From contig NZ_DJFS01000098.1 of the NCBI RefSeq assembly GCF_002432125.1, positions 1 to 61,016 of the forward strand: a DNA stretch of 61,016 bases. The letters run 5' to 3'. The stretch's first letter is position 1. Every line of letters begins with the position of its first letter. This document shows positions 23,331 to 31,479 of the stretch, one piece after another. The notes beneath the pieces were generated by a model that had not been told where the DNA came from, made no database searches, and saw nothing but the letters and a program-made list of their open reading frames with translations. The stretch is from Brevundimonas sp. UBA5866. GTDB lineage: Bacteria; Pseudomonadota; Alphaproteobacteria; Caulobacterales; Caulobacteraceae. The translations under genes were made by a program, and so were the position numbers.

Positions 23331-24599
23331 ATGGCCACCCCCTCGATGTTGCGTAATCTTTTGCTGGGTTCAGCAATGGGGTTGGGTCTTCTGGTCGGCG
23401 GGTGTGCGACCGGTACGGTGCAAAGCCAGGGGACGGCTGTTGTCGCCCGGGCCCAAGCCGAGCAACCGACCACAGTCATTCTGGTGTCGATTGATGGTTT
23501 CCGTGCGGAATACCTTAACCGCGGCATTACGCCGAACCTGTCGCGTCTGGCGGCAGAGGGGGCGTCGGGCGCGATGAAGCCGTCCTTCCCGACGGTGACC
23601 TTTCCCAACCACTACACACTGGTAACGGGCCTGCACCCCGATCACCACGGCATCGTCGGCAACAATATGCGTGATGCCGAACTGGGTTCGTTCTCTCTGG
23701 GGAACCGTGCGGCTGTTACCGACCGCCGCTGGTGGGATGACGGCGAGCCGATCTGGGTGACGGCAGAAAAACAGGGCATTGTGACAGGCACCATGTTCTG
23801 GCCGGGCTCCGAGGCCGATGTGCGCGGCGTTCGTCCGACCCACTGGGCGGTGTTCGACCAGTCCATGCCGGGGGATGTGCGTGTCGACCGCCTGCTGGAA
23901 TGGCTGGACCTGCCGCAAGAGCAGCGTCCGCGTCTGAACACCCTGTATTTCGATCTGGTGGACACAATGGGCCACCGCCACGGGCCGGATTCCGCCGAGG
24001 TAACCGAAGCGATCGTATCTACCGATGCCAGCATCGGCCGTCTGATGGAGGGCCTGAAGGCGCGCGGTCTGGACAAGAATGCAGTTGTGCTTGTGGTGTC
24101 GGACCACGGTATGGCCGCGACGTCACCCGATCGTGTCAGCTATCTGGATGAGCGTGTCGCTGCCGATGCCCTGAACGTGGTCTATTCCGGTCCAGTGGCC
24201 TTTGTGAACGCCGCTCCGGGCCGCGACGCCGAGGTCGCTTCTGCCATTGTCGGCAAGCATGACCATTATGAGTGCTGGCGAAAGGCCGATATTCCGGCAC
24301 GCTTTGCTCTGGGTACGCACCGCCGCGTGACAGATTTTGTCTGTCTGGCCGAGAATGGCTGGCTGGTCGGGACCAGTGACCGCCGTATGACCCGTCCGGG
24401 CGGTGCGCATGGCTATGACAATGAGTGGTCGGACATGCACGCCATCTTCATCGCCCACGGCAAGGGCGTGGCGGCTGGCCGACAGCTGCAGAACATCGAC
24501 AGTGTGGATGTGCAGCCCTTGCTGGGCCGTCTGCTGGGCATTGAAGTGCCAAAGGGCGACGGCAATGCCGCGGATACCTTGCCGGTGACGCAGAACTAA
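23331..24599 (+). CDS. Alkaline-phosphatase-superfamily lipoprotein (NPP-type nucleotide pyrophosphatase/phosphodiesterase)
   Basis: A 422-residue protein with a lipoprotein signal (LVGGC, Cys25). Two-metal active-site motifs of the NPP family are visible: VSIDGFR (Asp55), PTVTFPNHYTLVTG with the presumed Thr90 nucleophile, NN in IVGNNM, FDLVDTMGHRHGP, VVSDHGM, and GAHGYDNEWSDMHAIF near the end. NPP enzymes split phosphodiester or pyrophosphate bonds of nucleotides or lipids in the periplasm or outer membrane. It is a single gene with its own terminator at 24628. The actual substrate cannot be read from the sequence. Confidence 0.85.
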   Translation: MATPSMLRNLLLGSAMGLGLLVGGCATGTVQSQGTAVVARAQAEQPTTVILVSIDGFRAEYLNRGITPNLSRLAAEGASGAMKPSFPTVTFPNHYTLVTGLHPDHHGIVGNNMRDAELGSFSLGNRAAVTDRRWWDDGEPIWVTAEKQGIVTGTMFWPGSEADVRGVRPTHWAVFDQSMPGDVRVDRLLEWLDLPQEQRPRLNTLYFDLVDTMGHRHGPDSAEVTEAIVSTDASIGRLMEGLKARGLDKNAVVLVVSDHGMAATSPDRVSYLDERVAADALNVVYSGPVAFVNAAPGRDAEVASAIVGKHDHYECWRKADIPARFALGTHRRVTDFVCLAENGWLVGTSDRRMTRPGGAHGYDNEWSDMHAIFIAHGKGVAAGRQLQNIDSVDVQPLLGRLLGIEVPKGDGNAADTLPVTQN

Positions 24600-24627
24600 G
24601 TCACGGCGCGGTCGTTACCCGATAGGG

Positions 24628-24660
24628 ACGGGCGGTTGGGTTTCCGACCGCCCGTTTTTT
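24628..24660 (+). terminator. Intrinsic terminator after the phosphodiesterase gene
   Basis: ACGGGCGGT (24628-24636) pairs with ACCGCCCGT (24647-24655), extended by three inner pairs, and is followed by TTTTTT. Confidence 0.9.
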
Positions 24661-24835
24661 CATGCGCGGCACCTAATGGGGCCGGGACGGCTTCGAGGCT
24701 GGCGACTTGAAGGGGCGGGCGGGTTCTCTAAATGACAATAGAAAACCGGCGGTTCGCAGCCTGCCTTGTTCTTGTCCCAGTTTCGCTGCGGAATGTCTGC
24801 CAATACCCTGACGGGCCTGAAGATTTAGGAACGAT

Positions 24836-26212
24836 ATGAAGACTTCACAGCTTGCTATCATGGCCGCACTGATGGTCGCGGCATGCGGACAGCCGCAGGC
24901 CTCCAAGGCGCAGGAAGGCGTGTTTGCCGAGCAGCCGCGTGTGGCACCGACAGATGCCGGTGCGATGAAGACGAGCTTTGCACCCGTGGTTCGCAAGGCG
25001 GCTCCGGCTGTGGTCAATATTTCGGCGCGTGGCGTTCAGCAGGGGCGTGATCCCTTCTGGGGTATTCCGACCGCCCGCCAGACGGGGTCTATCGGTTCGG
25101 GTGTGATCGTGCGTCCGAATGGCGTCGTCATCACCAATGCCCACGTCATCAAGAACATGAGCGAAATCCGCGTCACCCTGAATGACCGCCGCGAGTTTCC
25201 GGCGCGGGTGCTTCTGGCGGATGAACGCTCCGACATTGCCGTGCTTCAACTTGAAAACGTGGAGGGCGACCTGCCGACCATCCGTCTGGATGATCAGGAA
25301 GAACAACAGGTCGGTGATCTTGTGCTGGCCATCGGCAACCCCTTTGGGGTCGGCCAGACCGTGACCAACGGCATCATCTCGGCCCTGAACCGTACCGATA
25401 CCGGCATCAGCGATTCCGGTTCCTTCATCCAGACCGATGCGCCGATCAACCCCGGTAACTCGGGCGGGGCGCTGGTGGATATGGATGGCGAGCTGATCGG
25501 CATCAACACCGCCATCTTCAGCCGCAGTGGCGGTGCCTCGGGCGTCGGCTTTGCCGTGCCGGCGGCTATGGTCCGCCGAGTTCTGGAATCGGCCGTCGGC
25601 GGTGAGAGCCGCGTCATCCGTCCCTGGCTGGGCGTGAAGGGTGACACCCTGTCGGGCGATATGGCCCGCAGTCTGGGGCTGTCACGTCCGCAAGGGCTTT
25701 TGGTCACCGATGTCTATTCGGGCGGTCCGGCCAACAGGGCCTCGATCGAGCAGGGCGATGTGATCACGGCCATCGACGGTGTGGAGATCAACGATCAGGG
25801 TGGCCTGAACTATCAGGTCGGCACCAAGTCGCCGAATGACACTGTCCGCGTGACCCTGTTGCGTGATGGCCGCGAGGTGAATGTGAACGCCCGCGTTACC
25901 GCCCTGCCGGGGGATGCCACCGTGGACAAGGGTCAGGCCGTCACCCAGGGGGCGCTTGCCGGTATCACCGCCTTTGACCTGAATCCGGCCCGTGCCGAGA
26001 GCCTGGGCGGTGATCCGTTCATGACCGGCGTTTTCATCACCGGCATCCAGCGCGGCAGCATCGCCCAGCGCATCGGTCTGCGTCCCAATGACGTGATCCG
26101 GTCGATCGACGGGCGCGCGGTGACATCGGTTTCGGCGCTGAACCGTGCCGCGCGCGGGTCGGAACTGACCATCATCCGCAGTGGCCGCCAGCTGAATGGC
26201 CGTATCCCCTAA
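24836..26212 (+). CDS. DegP/HtrA-type serine protease with a lipoprotein signal
   Basis: A 458-residue trypsin-fold protease with triad His103 (TNAHVI), Asp133 (RSDIAVL) and Ser209 (PGNSGGAL), followed by two PDZ domains (about 255-345 and 370-455, the first with GGPANRASIEQGDVI). HtrA proteases degrade or hold misfolded envelope proteins. Unlike E. coli DegP, the signal peptide ends in a good lipobox VAAC (Cys17), so the mature protein is predicted to be membrane-anchored. AGGAACGAT precedes ATG 24836. rarA follows after 53 bases, an arrangement that I believe recurs in related genomes. Confidence 0.9.
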   Translation: MKTSQLAIMAALMVAACGQPQASKAQEGVFAEQPRVAPTDAGAMKTSFAPVVRKAAPAVVNISARGVQQGRDPFWGIPTARQTGSIGSGVIVRPNGVVITNAHVIKNMSEIRVTLNDRREFPARVLLADERSDIAVLQLENVEGDLPTIRLDDQEEQQVGDLVLAIGNPFGVGQTVTNGIISALNRTDTGISDSGSFIQTDAPINPGNSGGALVDMDGELIGINTAIFSRSGGASGVGFAVPAAMVRRVLESAVGGESRVIRPWLGVKGDTLSGDMARSLGLSRPQGLLVTDVYSGGPANRASIEQGDVITAIDGVEINDQGGLNYQVGTKSPNDTVRVTLLRDGREVNVNARVTALPGDATVDKGQAVTQGALAGITAFDLNPARAESLGGDPFMTGVFITGIQRGSIAQRIGLRPNDVIRSIDGRAVTSVSALNRAARGSELTIIRSGRQLNGRIP

Positions 26213-26265
26213 GGAACTGGTCCTAATAAGGTGAAATCGGATGCCGGACGGCTTATGGATAGAGC

Positions 26266-27609
26266 ATGAGTGATCTGTTCGAAGCCGCCGGCATCCATCC
26301 CCCTGACGCGCCTCTGGCCGACCGTCTGCGTCCCACGACGCTGGATGAAGTGGTGGGGCAGGACCATCTGCTGGGCGAGGGCGGCCCGATCTGGCGCATG
26401 ACGGTGGCGGGGCGTCTGGGCTCCATGATCCTGTGGGGGCCGCCGGGTACCGGAAAGACCACCATCGCCCGCCTGCTGGCCAAGGCCGCGGGCTATGAAT
26501 ACATGCAGATCAGCGCCGTGTTTTCCGGCGTGGCCGATCTGAAAAAGGCGTTTGAACAGGCCAAGGCCATCCGCGCGTCGGGCCGTTCGGTCCTGCTGTT
26601 CGTCGACGAAATCCACCGCTTCAACCGCACCCAGCAGGACAGCTTCCTGCCGTTCGTCGAGGCGGGCGTCGTGACGCTGGTCGGGGCGACGACCGAGAAC
26701 CCCAGTTTCGAGTTGAACGGCGCATTGCTGTCGCGCTCGCAGGTCTACGTGCTCAAGCGGCTTGACGATGCGGCGATGGAGTTGCTGCTGCAACGGGCGG
26801 AGGCCCATATGGGCAAGCCGCTGCCGCTACTTCCCGAAGCGCGTCAGGCCCTGTTTGTCATGGCCGATGGTGATGGCCGGTATCTGCTGACCATGACCGA
26901 GGTGCTGTTCAATCTGGCTGATGGCGAAAAGCTGGATGTGCAGGGCATGTCCGCCATCCTGCAGAAACGCGCCCCTGCCTACGACAAGAGCCGCGAAGAG
27001 CATTACAACCTGATCTCGGCCCTGCATAAGTCCGTGCGGGGATCGGATGTGGATGCGGCCCTCTATTGGTTCGCGCGCATGTTGCACGGCGGCGAAGACC
27101 CATTGTTCATCGCGCGGCGTCTGGTCCGCATGGCGGTGGAGGACATCGGCGAGGCGGACCCGCTGTCCATTCTGGTCGCCAATGCCGCCAAGGATACATA
27201 CGACTTCCTCGGTTCGCCCGAGGGGGAGCTGGCGCTGGCGCAATGCGTGGTGCATCTGGCGACCGCGCCCAAGTCCATCGGCGTCTATCAGGCCTATAAG
27301 GCGGCGCGAAAGGCGGCCGCCGAGACGGGCTCGCTGATCCCGCCCGCCCATATCCGCAATGCCCCGACCAAGCTGATGAAAGAGCTGGGTTACGGTAAGG
27401 GCTATAACTACGACCCGGACACGCCCGAGGGCTTTTCCGGCGACAACTTCTTCCCCGAAGGCATGCCGCGCCAGAGCTTCTATCGTCCGAAAGGCGAGGG
27501 GCATGAGGAGAAGGTCAAACAGCGTATGGAGCGCTGGGCCCAGATGCGCGCCCGCATTCAGGCGCAGAAGTCAGGCGGCACCGGGGATGACGACTGGGGC
27601 ATCCAATAG
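26266..27609 (+). CDS. rarA: Replication-associated recombination protein A (AAA+ ATPase)
   Basis: A 447-residue member of the RarA/MgsA/WRNIP1 family: Walker A GPPGTGKT (58-65), Walker B LLFVDEIHRF (Asp-Glu at 114-115), sensor 1 GATTENPSFELN, and the C-terminal tetramerisation part with AARKAAAETGSLIPPAHIRNAPTKL-type sequence. RarA is related to clamp-loader subunits and acts at stalled replication forks. Length agrees with E. coli RarA (447). It may be co-transcribed with the protease gene. Confidence 0.94.
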   Translation: MSDLFEAAGIHPPDAPLADRLRPTTLDEVVGQDHLLGEGGPIWRMTVAGRLGSMILWGPPGTGKTTIARLLAKAAGYEYMQISAVFSGVADLKKAFEQAKAIRASGRSVLLFVDEIHRFNRTQQDSFLPFVEAGVVTLVGATTENPSFELNGALLSRSQVYVLKRLDDAAMELLLQRAEAHMGKPLPLLPEARQALFVMADGDGRYLLTMTEVLFNLADGEKLDVQGMSAILQKRAPAYDKSREEHYNLISALHKSVRGSDVDAALYWFARMLHGGEDPLFIARRLVRMAVEDIGEADPLSILVANAAKDTYDFLGSPEGELALAQCVVHLATAPKSIGVYQAYKAARKAAAETGSLIPPAHIRNAPTKLMKELGYGKGYNYDPDTPEGFSGDNFFPEGMPRQSFYRPKGEGHEEKVKQRMERWAQMRARIQAQKSGGTGDDDWGIQ

Positions 27610-27711
27610 CCCCTGTAATGTGACGTGGTTTTAAAGGGCGCTTGCCCTTGTTTTCGCCTTCGCACGGCATAGTTGCGGCCTATCGATGATATGTCGCAAG
27701 GAGAGAGCCGG

Positions 27712-28101
27712 ATGAAGCTGAACCAGGTCACCGTCGAGGTTTCGGACATCCCGCGCGCCAAGGCCTTCTATCAGGCGCTGGGTCTGAAGATGATCGTGTC
27801 CAGCAACCACTATGCCCGCTTCATCTGTCCGGGCGAGGACGAGGACCTGTGCTCGACCTTCTCGATCCATATCGCCGATCAGGTGCGGCCCAATATGGGC
27901 GGCGTCTATTTCGAGTGCGACGATCTGGACGCGCGGGTGGCGGCGTTGAAGGCCGCGGGCTTCGTCTTTGACAGTGGGCCGGTCGATCAGGACTGGAACT
28001 GGCGCGAGGCATGGCTGCGCGATCCGGACGGCAACCGCATCTGCCTGTATTTCGCGGGGGTGAACCGCACCAACCCGCCGTGGCGCGTGGCCGGCAGTTA
28101 A
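27712..28101 (+). CDS. VOC-superfamily (glyoxalase/dioxygenase-like) protein
   Basis: A 129-residue single-domain VOC protein with two beta-alpha-beta-beta-beta modules. The first is KLNQVTVEVSDIPRAKAFYQ; the second begins at GGVYFECDDLDARVAAL and ends in LRDPDGNRICLYFAG. The Glu/His positions of a metal site are only partly visible, so the role could be glyoxalase-like, dioxygenase-like or binding only. ATG 27712 follows AAGGAGAGAGCC, which decides the start over an upstream in-frame codon at 27673. Confidence 0.8.
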   Translation: MKLNQVTVEVSDIPRAKAFYQALGLKMIVSSNHYARFICPGEDEDLCSTFSIHIADQVRPNMGGVYFECDDLDARVAALKAAGFVFDSGPVDQDWNWREAWLRDPDGNRICLYFAGVNRTNPPWRVAGS

Positions 28102-28167
28102 GTCCATTGCCAAGGGGGCGCTGCCTGCCATACTGAAGCGGCACTTCAAGGGCTGGGAGCCAAACCT

Positions 28168-28599
28168 ATGAACGGCAACGTAAAAGCACCGTGGCATCTG
28201 TGGGCCGTGGGCGTCATCACCCTGCTGTGGAACGGCTTTGGCGCGTCCCAGTGGTATATGCAGGTGATGAAGGTCCGCAGCTATTATGCGGATATGACGC
28301 TGGAACAGGTCCAGTTCATTCAGGCCCAGCCGGTGTGGGTCGAGATCGTGTTCGGCGTCGGCGTCTGGACAGGTGTGCTGGGGGCGCTGATGCTGCTGCT
28401 GCGCCGCAAGCTGGCGTTCAACGCCTTTGTTGCCAGCCTGATCGCCGTGCTGGCCAACACTGTCTATATGCAGGTCATGTCCAATGGCCGCGAGGTGTTC
28501 GGCGTCGGTACCCTGTATGCCGGGATTGCCGTGATCGTGGTGGCGGCTGCCTCTGCGGCCTATGCCCATTTCGCCCGTTCGCGCGGCATTATCCGCTAA
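28168..28599 (+). CDS. Small four-helix membrane protein of unknown function
   Basis: A 143-residue protein with four predicted membrane segments: WHLWAVGVITLLWNGFGA, VEIVFGVGVWTGVLGALML, FNAFVASLIAVLANTVYM and LYAGIAVIVVAAASAAYAHF. The cytoplasmic loop LLLRRKLA is basic. I recognise no named family, though similar short proteins ('sugar transporter'-like hypothetical proteins) occur in alphaproteobacteria. It lies between the VOC gene and a pseudouridine synthase without a terminator, so all three could share a transcript. Confidence 0.65.
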   Translation: MNGNVKAPWHLWAVGVITLLWNGFGASQWYMQVMKVRSYYADMTLEQVQFIQAQPVWVEIVFGVGVWTGVLGALMLLLRRKLAFNAFVASLIAVLANTVYMQVMSNGREVFGVGTLYAGIAVIVVAAASAAYAHFARSRGIIR

Positions 28600-28639
28600 T
28601 CCAATCGACCATTCGGGGGGACTGGGCTAAGAGCGCGCG

Positions 28640-29365
28640 ATGACTAAGCGCCAGCCCCTAGACCTGCCCCCCGAAGACGTCGCCTTCATGCGTTCGCTGG
28701 TTCTGTTTCAGGACTCGCATGTGATGGTGGTGAACAAGCCCGCGGGGCTGTCCAGTCAGGGCGGGCGTATTCAGGCCCATACGCTGGATGACCTGTTGTG
28801 GGCGTTCAAACGCTCGAACGGCAAACGCCCCGAACTGGTGCACCGCCTCGACCGCGATACCTCGGGCGTCATCCTGATCGCCAAGACCAAGCCCGCCGCC
28901 AGCTTCCTCGGCAAGGCGATGCAGGCGCGCAAATTCCAGAAGACCTATCGCGCCATCCTCTCTTCGGCCCCCGAGCCAAAGCAGGGGATGATCGAGGCCG
29001 CCCTGCGCCGCGAGGAAATCGGGCGCGAGGCCTATATGCGCGTGGTGGCCGATGACGCCGAGGGCGCACAGGCGTCGCAGAGCCGATATCGCACCCTGAC
29101 GGCCAATGAAGAGGGCGCGGTGGTCGAGCTGGAGCCGCTGACCGGACGCATGCATCAGCTTCGCGTCCACATGGCCCATATCGGTCGCCCACTGGTGGGG
29201 GATGTGCGTTACGGCGGGGCGCTGACATTTGCGGGACGCGGCGCGCCGCGCCTGATGCTGCACGCGGCCAAGCTGACATTTCCGCACCCCGAGGGCGGTC
29301 GCATGACCATCGAAGCCCCCGAGCCGCAGGACTTTGCCGACCTCAGGGCCGCAGCGGGCTTGTAA
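28640..29365 (+). CDS. RluA-family pseudouridine synthase (no S4 domain)
   Basis: A 241-residue catalytic domain with VNKPAGLSSQGG, the catalytic motif HRLDRDTSGV (Asp in RLDRDTSG) and GRMHQLRVHMAHIGRPLVGD. Without an N-terminal S4 domain it resembles RluA or TruC in layout. It should isomerise uridine in rRNA or tRNA; the target base cannot be told. A second, S4-containing RluA-family gene lies 1.1 kb downstream. Confidence 0.88.
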   Translation: MTKRQPLDLPPEDVAFMRSLVLFQDSHVMVVNKPAGLSSQGGRIQAHTLDDLLWAFKRSNGKRPELVHRLDRDTSGVILIAKTKPAASFLGKAMQARKFQKTYRAILSSAPEPKQGMIEAALRREEIGREAYMRVVADDAEGAQASQSRYRTLTANEEGAVVELEPLTGRMHQLRVHMAHIGRPLVGDVRYGGALTFAGRGAPRLMLHAAKLTFPHPEGGRMTIEAPEPQDFADLRAAAGL

Positions 29366-29451
29366 TCCACTTCATCTCCCGTTCAGGTGTATGGCGGAAC
29401 AATGGCGTGTGAAATCCGCTGAATCCCTGTGAACAGTTCGGGAGTATCGCC

Positions 29452-29964
29452 GTGACGGCTGTTTTTTCGAGAAAGACCCTGACCGCCTCTGTGCTGGCCG
29501 TTTCGGCTCTGGCTTTGACGGCCTGCGCCAGTCTTGCGCCCTATGGACCGCAGATGGCGGCGCGGGGACAGGGCTATGCCGAGCAACAGATCGAGAGCAA
29601 CCGTTTCCGGGTTACCTATTCGGGGGTGGGCGCAGCAGGGCCGGTGGCGGACCGTGCGCTCTATCGCGCTGCCGAGCTGACGACCCAGCGCGGCTATGAC
29701 TGGTTCGAGGTCACCCAACGTTGGATCGACGGTCGCCCCGACAGTGCGGGGGGTGTTCGTCCCAATGTCTCGATCGGCGCGGGCGGTGGTCGTTATGGCG
29801 GCTTTTCAACCTCGGGCGTGGGTGTCGGCGTAGGACTGAACCTCAATGGCCCGTCGCCCACCTCGACCACGCTTGAGATCATCATGGGTCGCGGTGCCAA
29901 ACCCGAGCATCCCGAAGCCTATTCCGCACGTGGCGTGATGGAATCCATCGGCCACCGTCTCTAA
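29452..29964 (+). CDS. CC0125/CC1285-like lipoprotein
   Basis: A 170-residue protein with a lipobox LTAC (Cys25), then GYAEQQIESNRFRVTYSGVG and DRALYRAAELTTQRGYDWFEV, a pattern I associate with a Caulobacterales lipoprotein family of unknown function. The C-terminal half has a Gly-rich stretch (GAGGGRYGGFSTSGVGVGVG). The GTG start at 29452 is supported by GGGAG at 29440-29444. It is likely attached to the outer membrane facing the periplasm. A terminator follows at 29992. Confidence 0.7.
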   Translation: MTAVFSRKTLTASVLAVSALALTACASLAPYGPQMAARGQGYAEQQIESNRFRVTYSGVGAAGPVADRALYRAAELTTQRGYDWFEVTQRWIDGRPDSAGGVRPNVSIGAGGGRYGGFSTSGVGVGVGLNLNGPSPTSTTLEIIMGRGAKPEHPEAYSARGVMESIGHRL

Positions 29965-29986
29965 TCCGCACAAGTCAGGAAGCTGA

Positions 29987-30023
29987 AAAGACCCCACCGA
30001 CGAACGGGTCGGTGGGGCCTTTG
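29987..30023 (+). terminator. Intrinsic terminator after the lipoprotein gene
   Basis: CCCCACCGAC (29992-30001) pairs perfectly with GTCGGTGGGG (30008-30017) around GAACGG, followed by CCTTTGTC. Confidence 0.75.
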
Positions 30024-30076
30024 TCTATCGGGGCGCATGCTTCGCAAACGCCGTGGAAAAGGCTATTCGGTTGTCT

Positions 30077-30463
30077 ATGAACCCTTTTCTGATGGTGGCG
30101 GCGGGCGGTGCTCTGGGAGCTATGGCACGCTATGCGACAGGCTTGGTCATGGTTCGCGCCTTCGGCAGCGGTGGCTGGCCGTGGGGGACCTTTGCGGTGA
30201 ACCTTGTCGGCGGCCTGCTGATCGGGCTGGTGACGGGATGGATCGCGCTGAAATCGCAGGGAACGAGCGAAGCCGTTCGCCTTTTTGCCGTTGTCGGGGT
30301 ATTGGGCGGGTTCACGACCTTTTCGGCGTTTTCGCTGGAACTGGTTCAAATGCTCGAGCGCCGCGAGATGGCCACGGCCGCCGGATATGCGCTCGCTTCA
30401 GTTTTTCTTTCGGTGGTCGCCGTGTTCGTCGGCTTGATCATCATGCGTAAGGTTTTCGGATGA
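30077..30463 (+). CDS. crcB: Fluoride ion exporter CrcB/FluC
   Basis: A 128-residue, four-helix membrane protein with GGALGAMARY at the N-terminus, GTFAVNLVGG (about 37-46) and GGFTTFSAFSLE (about 78-89), the phenylalanine-box motif of fluoride channels. It protects the cell from fluoride as a dual-topology dimer. I start at ATG 30077; an in-frame GTG at 30053 would add eight residues not usual for the family. No fluoride riboswitch is recognisable upstream. The stop overlaps the next start as ATGA. Confidence 0.9.
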   Translation: MNPFLMVAAGGALGAMARYATGLVMVRAFGSGGWPWGTFAVNLVGGLLIGLVTGWIALKSQGTSEAVRLFAVVGVLGGFTTFSAFSLELVQMLERREMATAAGYALASVFLSVVAVFVGLIIMRKVFG

Positions 30464-31455
30464 GCCGCGAAGTTCAGATCCTGTATGTAGCTGAGGCCGA
30501 GGACGGCATCCGTCTGGACCGCTGGTTCAAGCGCCGCTGGCCGCACCTGTCGCACATTCAGGTCCAGAAGATGTGCCGCGCGGGCAATATCCGCGTGGAC
30601 GGCAGCCGCATCAAACCCGAAGAGCGCCTGACCGCAGGGGCCGCCGTGCGCGTGCCGCCGATCCCCGAGCCTGTCGAGCGCGTACCGGGCGAAAAGCCCA
30701 AGATCAGCGAGCGCGACGTGGCCTATGCCAAGTCGCTGGTGCTGTACGAAGACGACATGGTCATCGCCATCAACAAGCCGGCGGGTCTGGCGGTTCAGGG
30801 CGGCACCAAGACGACCAAGCACGTCGACCGCCTGCTGTCGGCATGGGGCGAGGGGATGGAGCGTCCGCGCCTTGTCCACCGTCTGGACCGCGATACCTCG
30901 GGCGTCCTGCTGCTGGGCAAGGGACCGGAAGCGGCGAAGCGTCTGGCGGGTGCCTTCGCCCGCCGTCACGCCAAAAAGACCTATTGGGCCATCGTCATCG
31001 GCAACCCCAAACCGTCGGCGGGACAGATCGACATGCCGCTGAAGAAGTCGGGCATCAACGACTTCGAGATCATGCGTCCGGCCGACCCCAAGGAGCACGG
31101 CGCGGAAACCGCCGAGACCGCCTATGTGACCGTCAGCCGCGCCGCGCACCGCGCCGCATGGATGGCGCTGCGTCCGTTCACCGGGCGCACCCACCAGCTT
31201 CGTGCCCACATGGCGGGCATCGGCCACCCGATCCTCGGTGATCCGAAATACGGCAATGACCAGTCGAAAGAACTGTCGGGCACGCTGAAGCTTCAGCTTC
31301 ACGCCCGCCGGATCGAGCTGGACCATCCGGGCGGTGGCAAGCTGATCGTCGAGGCCCCGCTGTCGCCGGAAATGAAGGCGGGCTTTGCCCACTTCGGCTT
31401 CTCGGAAGACGAGGCGGACGAGGACATCTTCCACAACGTCAAACGCATCCGGTAA
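30460..31455 (+). CDS. RluC/RluD-type pseudouridine synthase with S4 domain
   Basis: A 331-residue protein with an S4 RNA-binding domain at the N-terminus (DGIRLDRWFKRRWPHLSHIQ, MCRAGNIRVDG) and the RluA-type catalytic domain with NKPAGLAVQGG, HRLDRDTSGVLLL and GRTHQLRAHMAGIGHPILGD. This layout matches RluC/RluD, which modify 23S rRNA (RluC sites 955/2504/2580 in E. coli). It overlaps crcB by four bases, implying coupling. The C-terminal Asp/Glu-rich tail (about 310-325) is a local feature. Confidence 0.88.
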   Translation: MSREVQILYVAEAEDGIRLDRWFKRRWPHLSHIQVQKMCRAGNIRVDGSRIKPEERLTAGAAVRVPPIPEPVERVPGEKPKISERDVAYAKSLVLYEDDMVIAINKPAGLAVQGGTKTTKHVDRLLSAWGEGMERPRLVHRLDRDTSGVLLLGKGPEAAKRLAGAFARRHAKKTYWAIVIGNPKPSAGQIDMPLKKSGINDFEIMRPADPKEHGAETAETAYVTVSRAAHRAAWMALRPFTGRTHQLRAHMAGIGHPILGDPKYGNDQSKELSGTLKLQLHARRIELDHPGGGKLIVEAPLSPEMKAGFAHFGFSEDEADEDIFHNVKRIR

Positions 31456-31479
31456 CGGAATAACGCAGGAGAGGCCTTC

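Noticed and set aside
30000..30076. A possible fluoride riboswitch before crcB
   Set aside because: The sequence is a terminator followed by a short spacer; the conserved crcB-motif elements are not seen.
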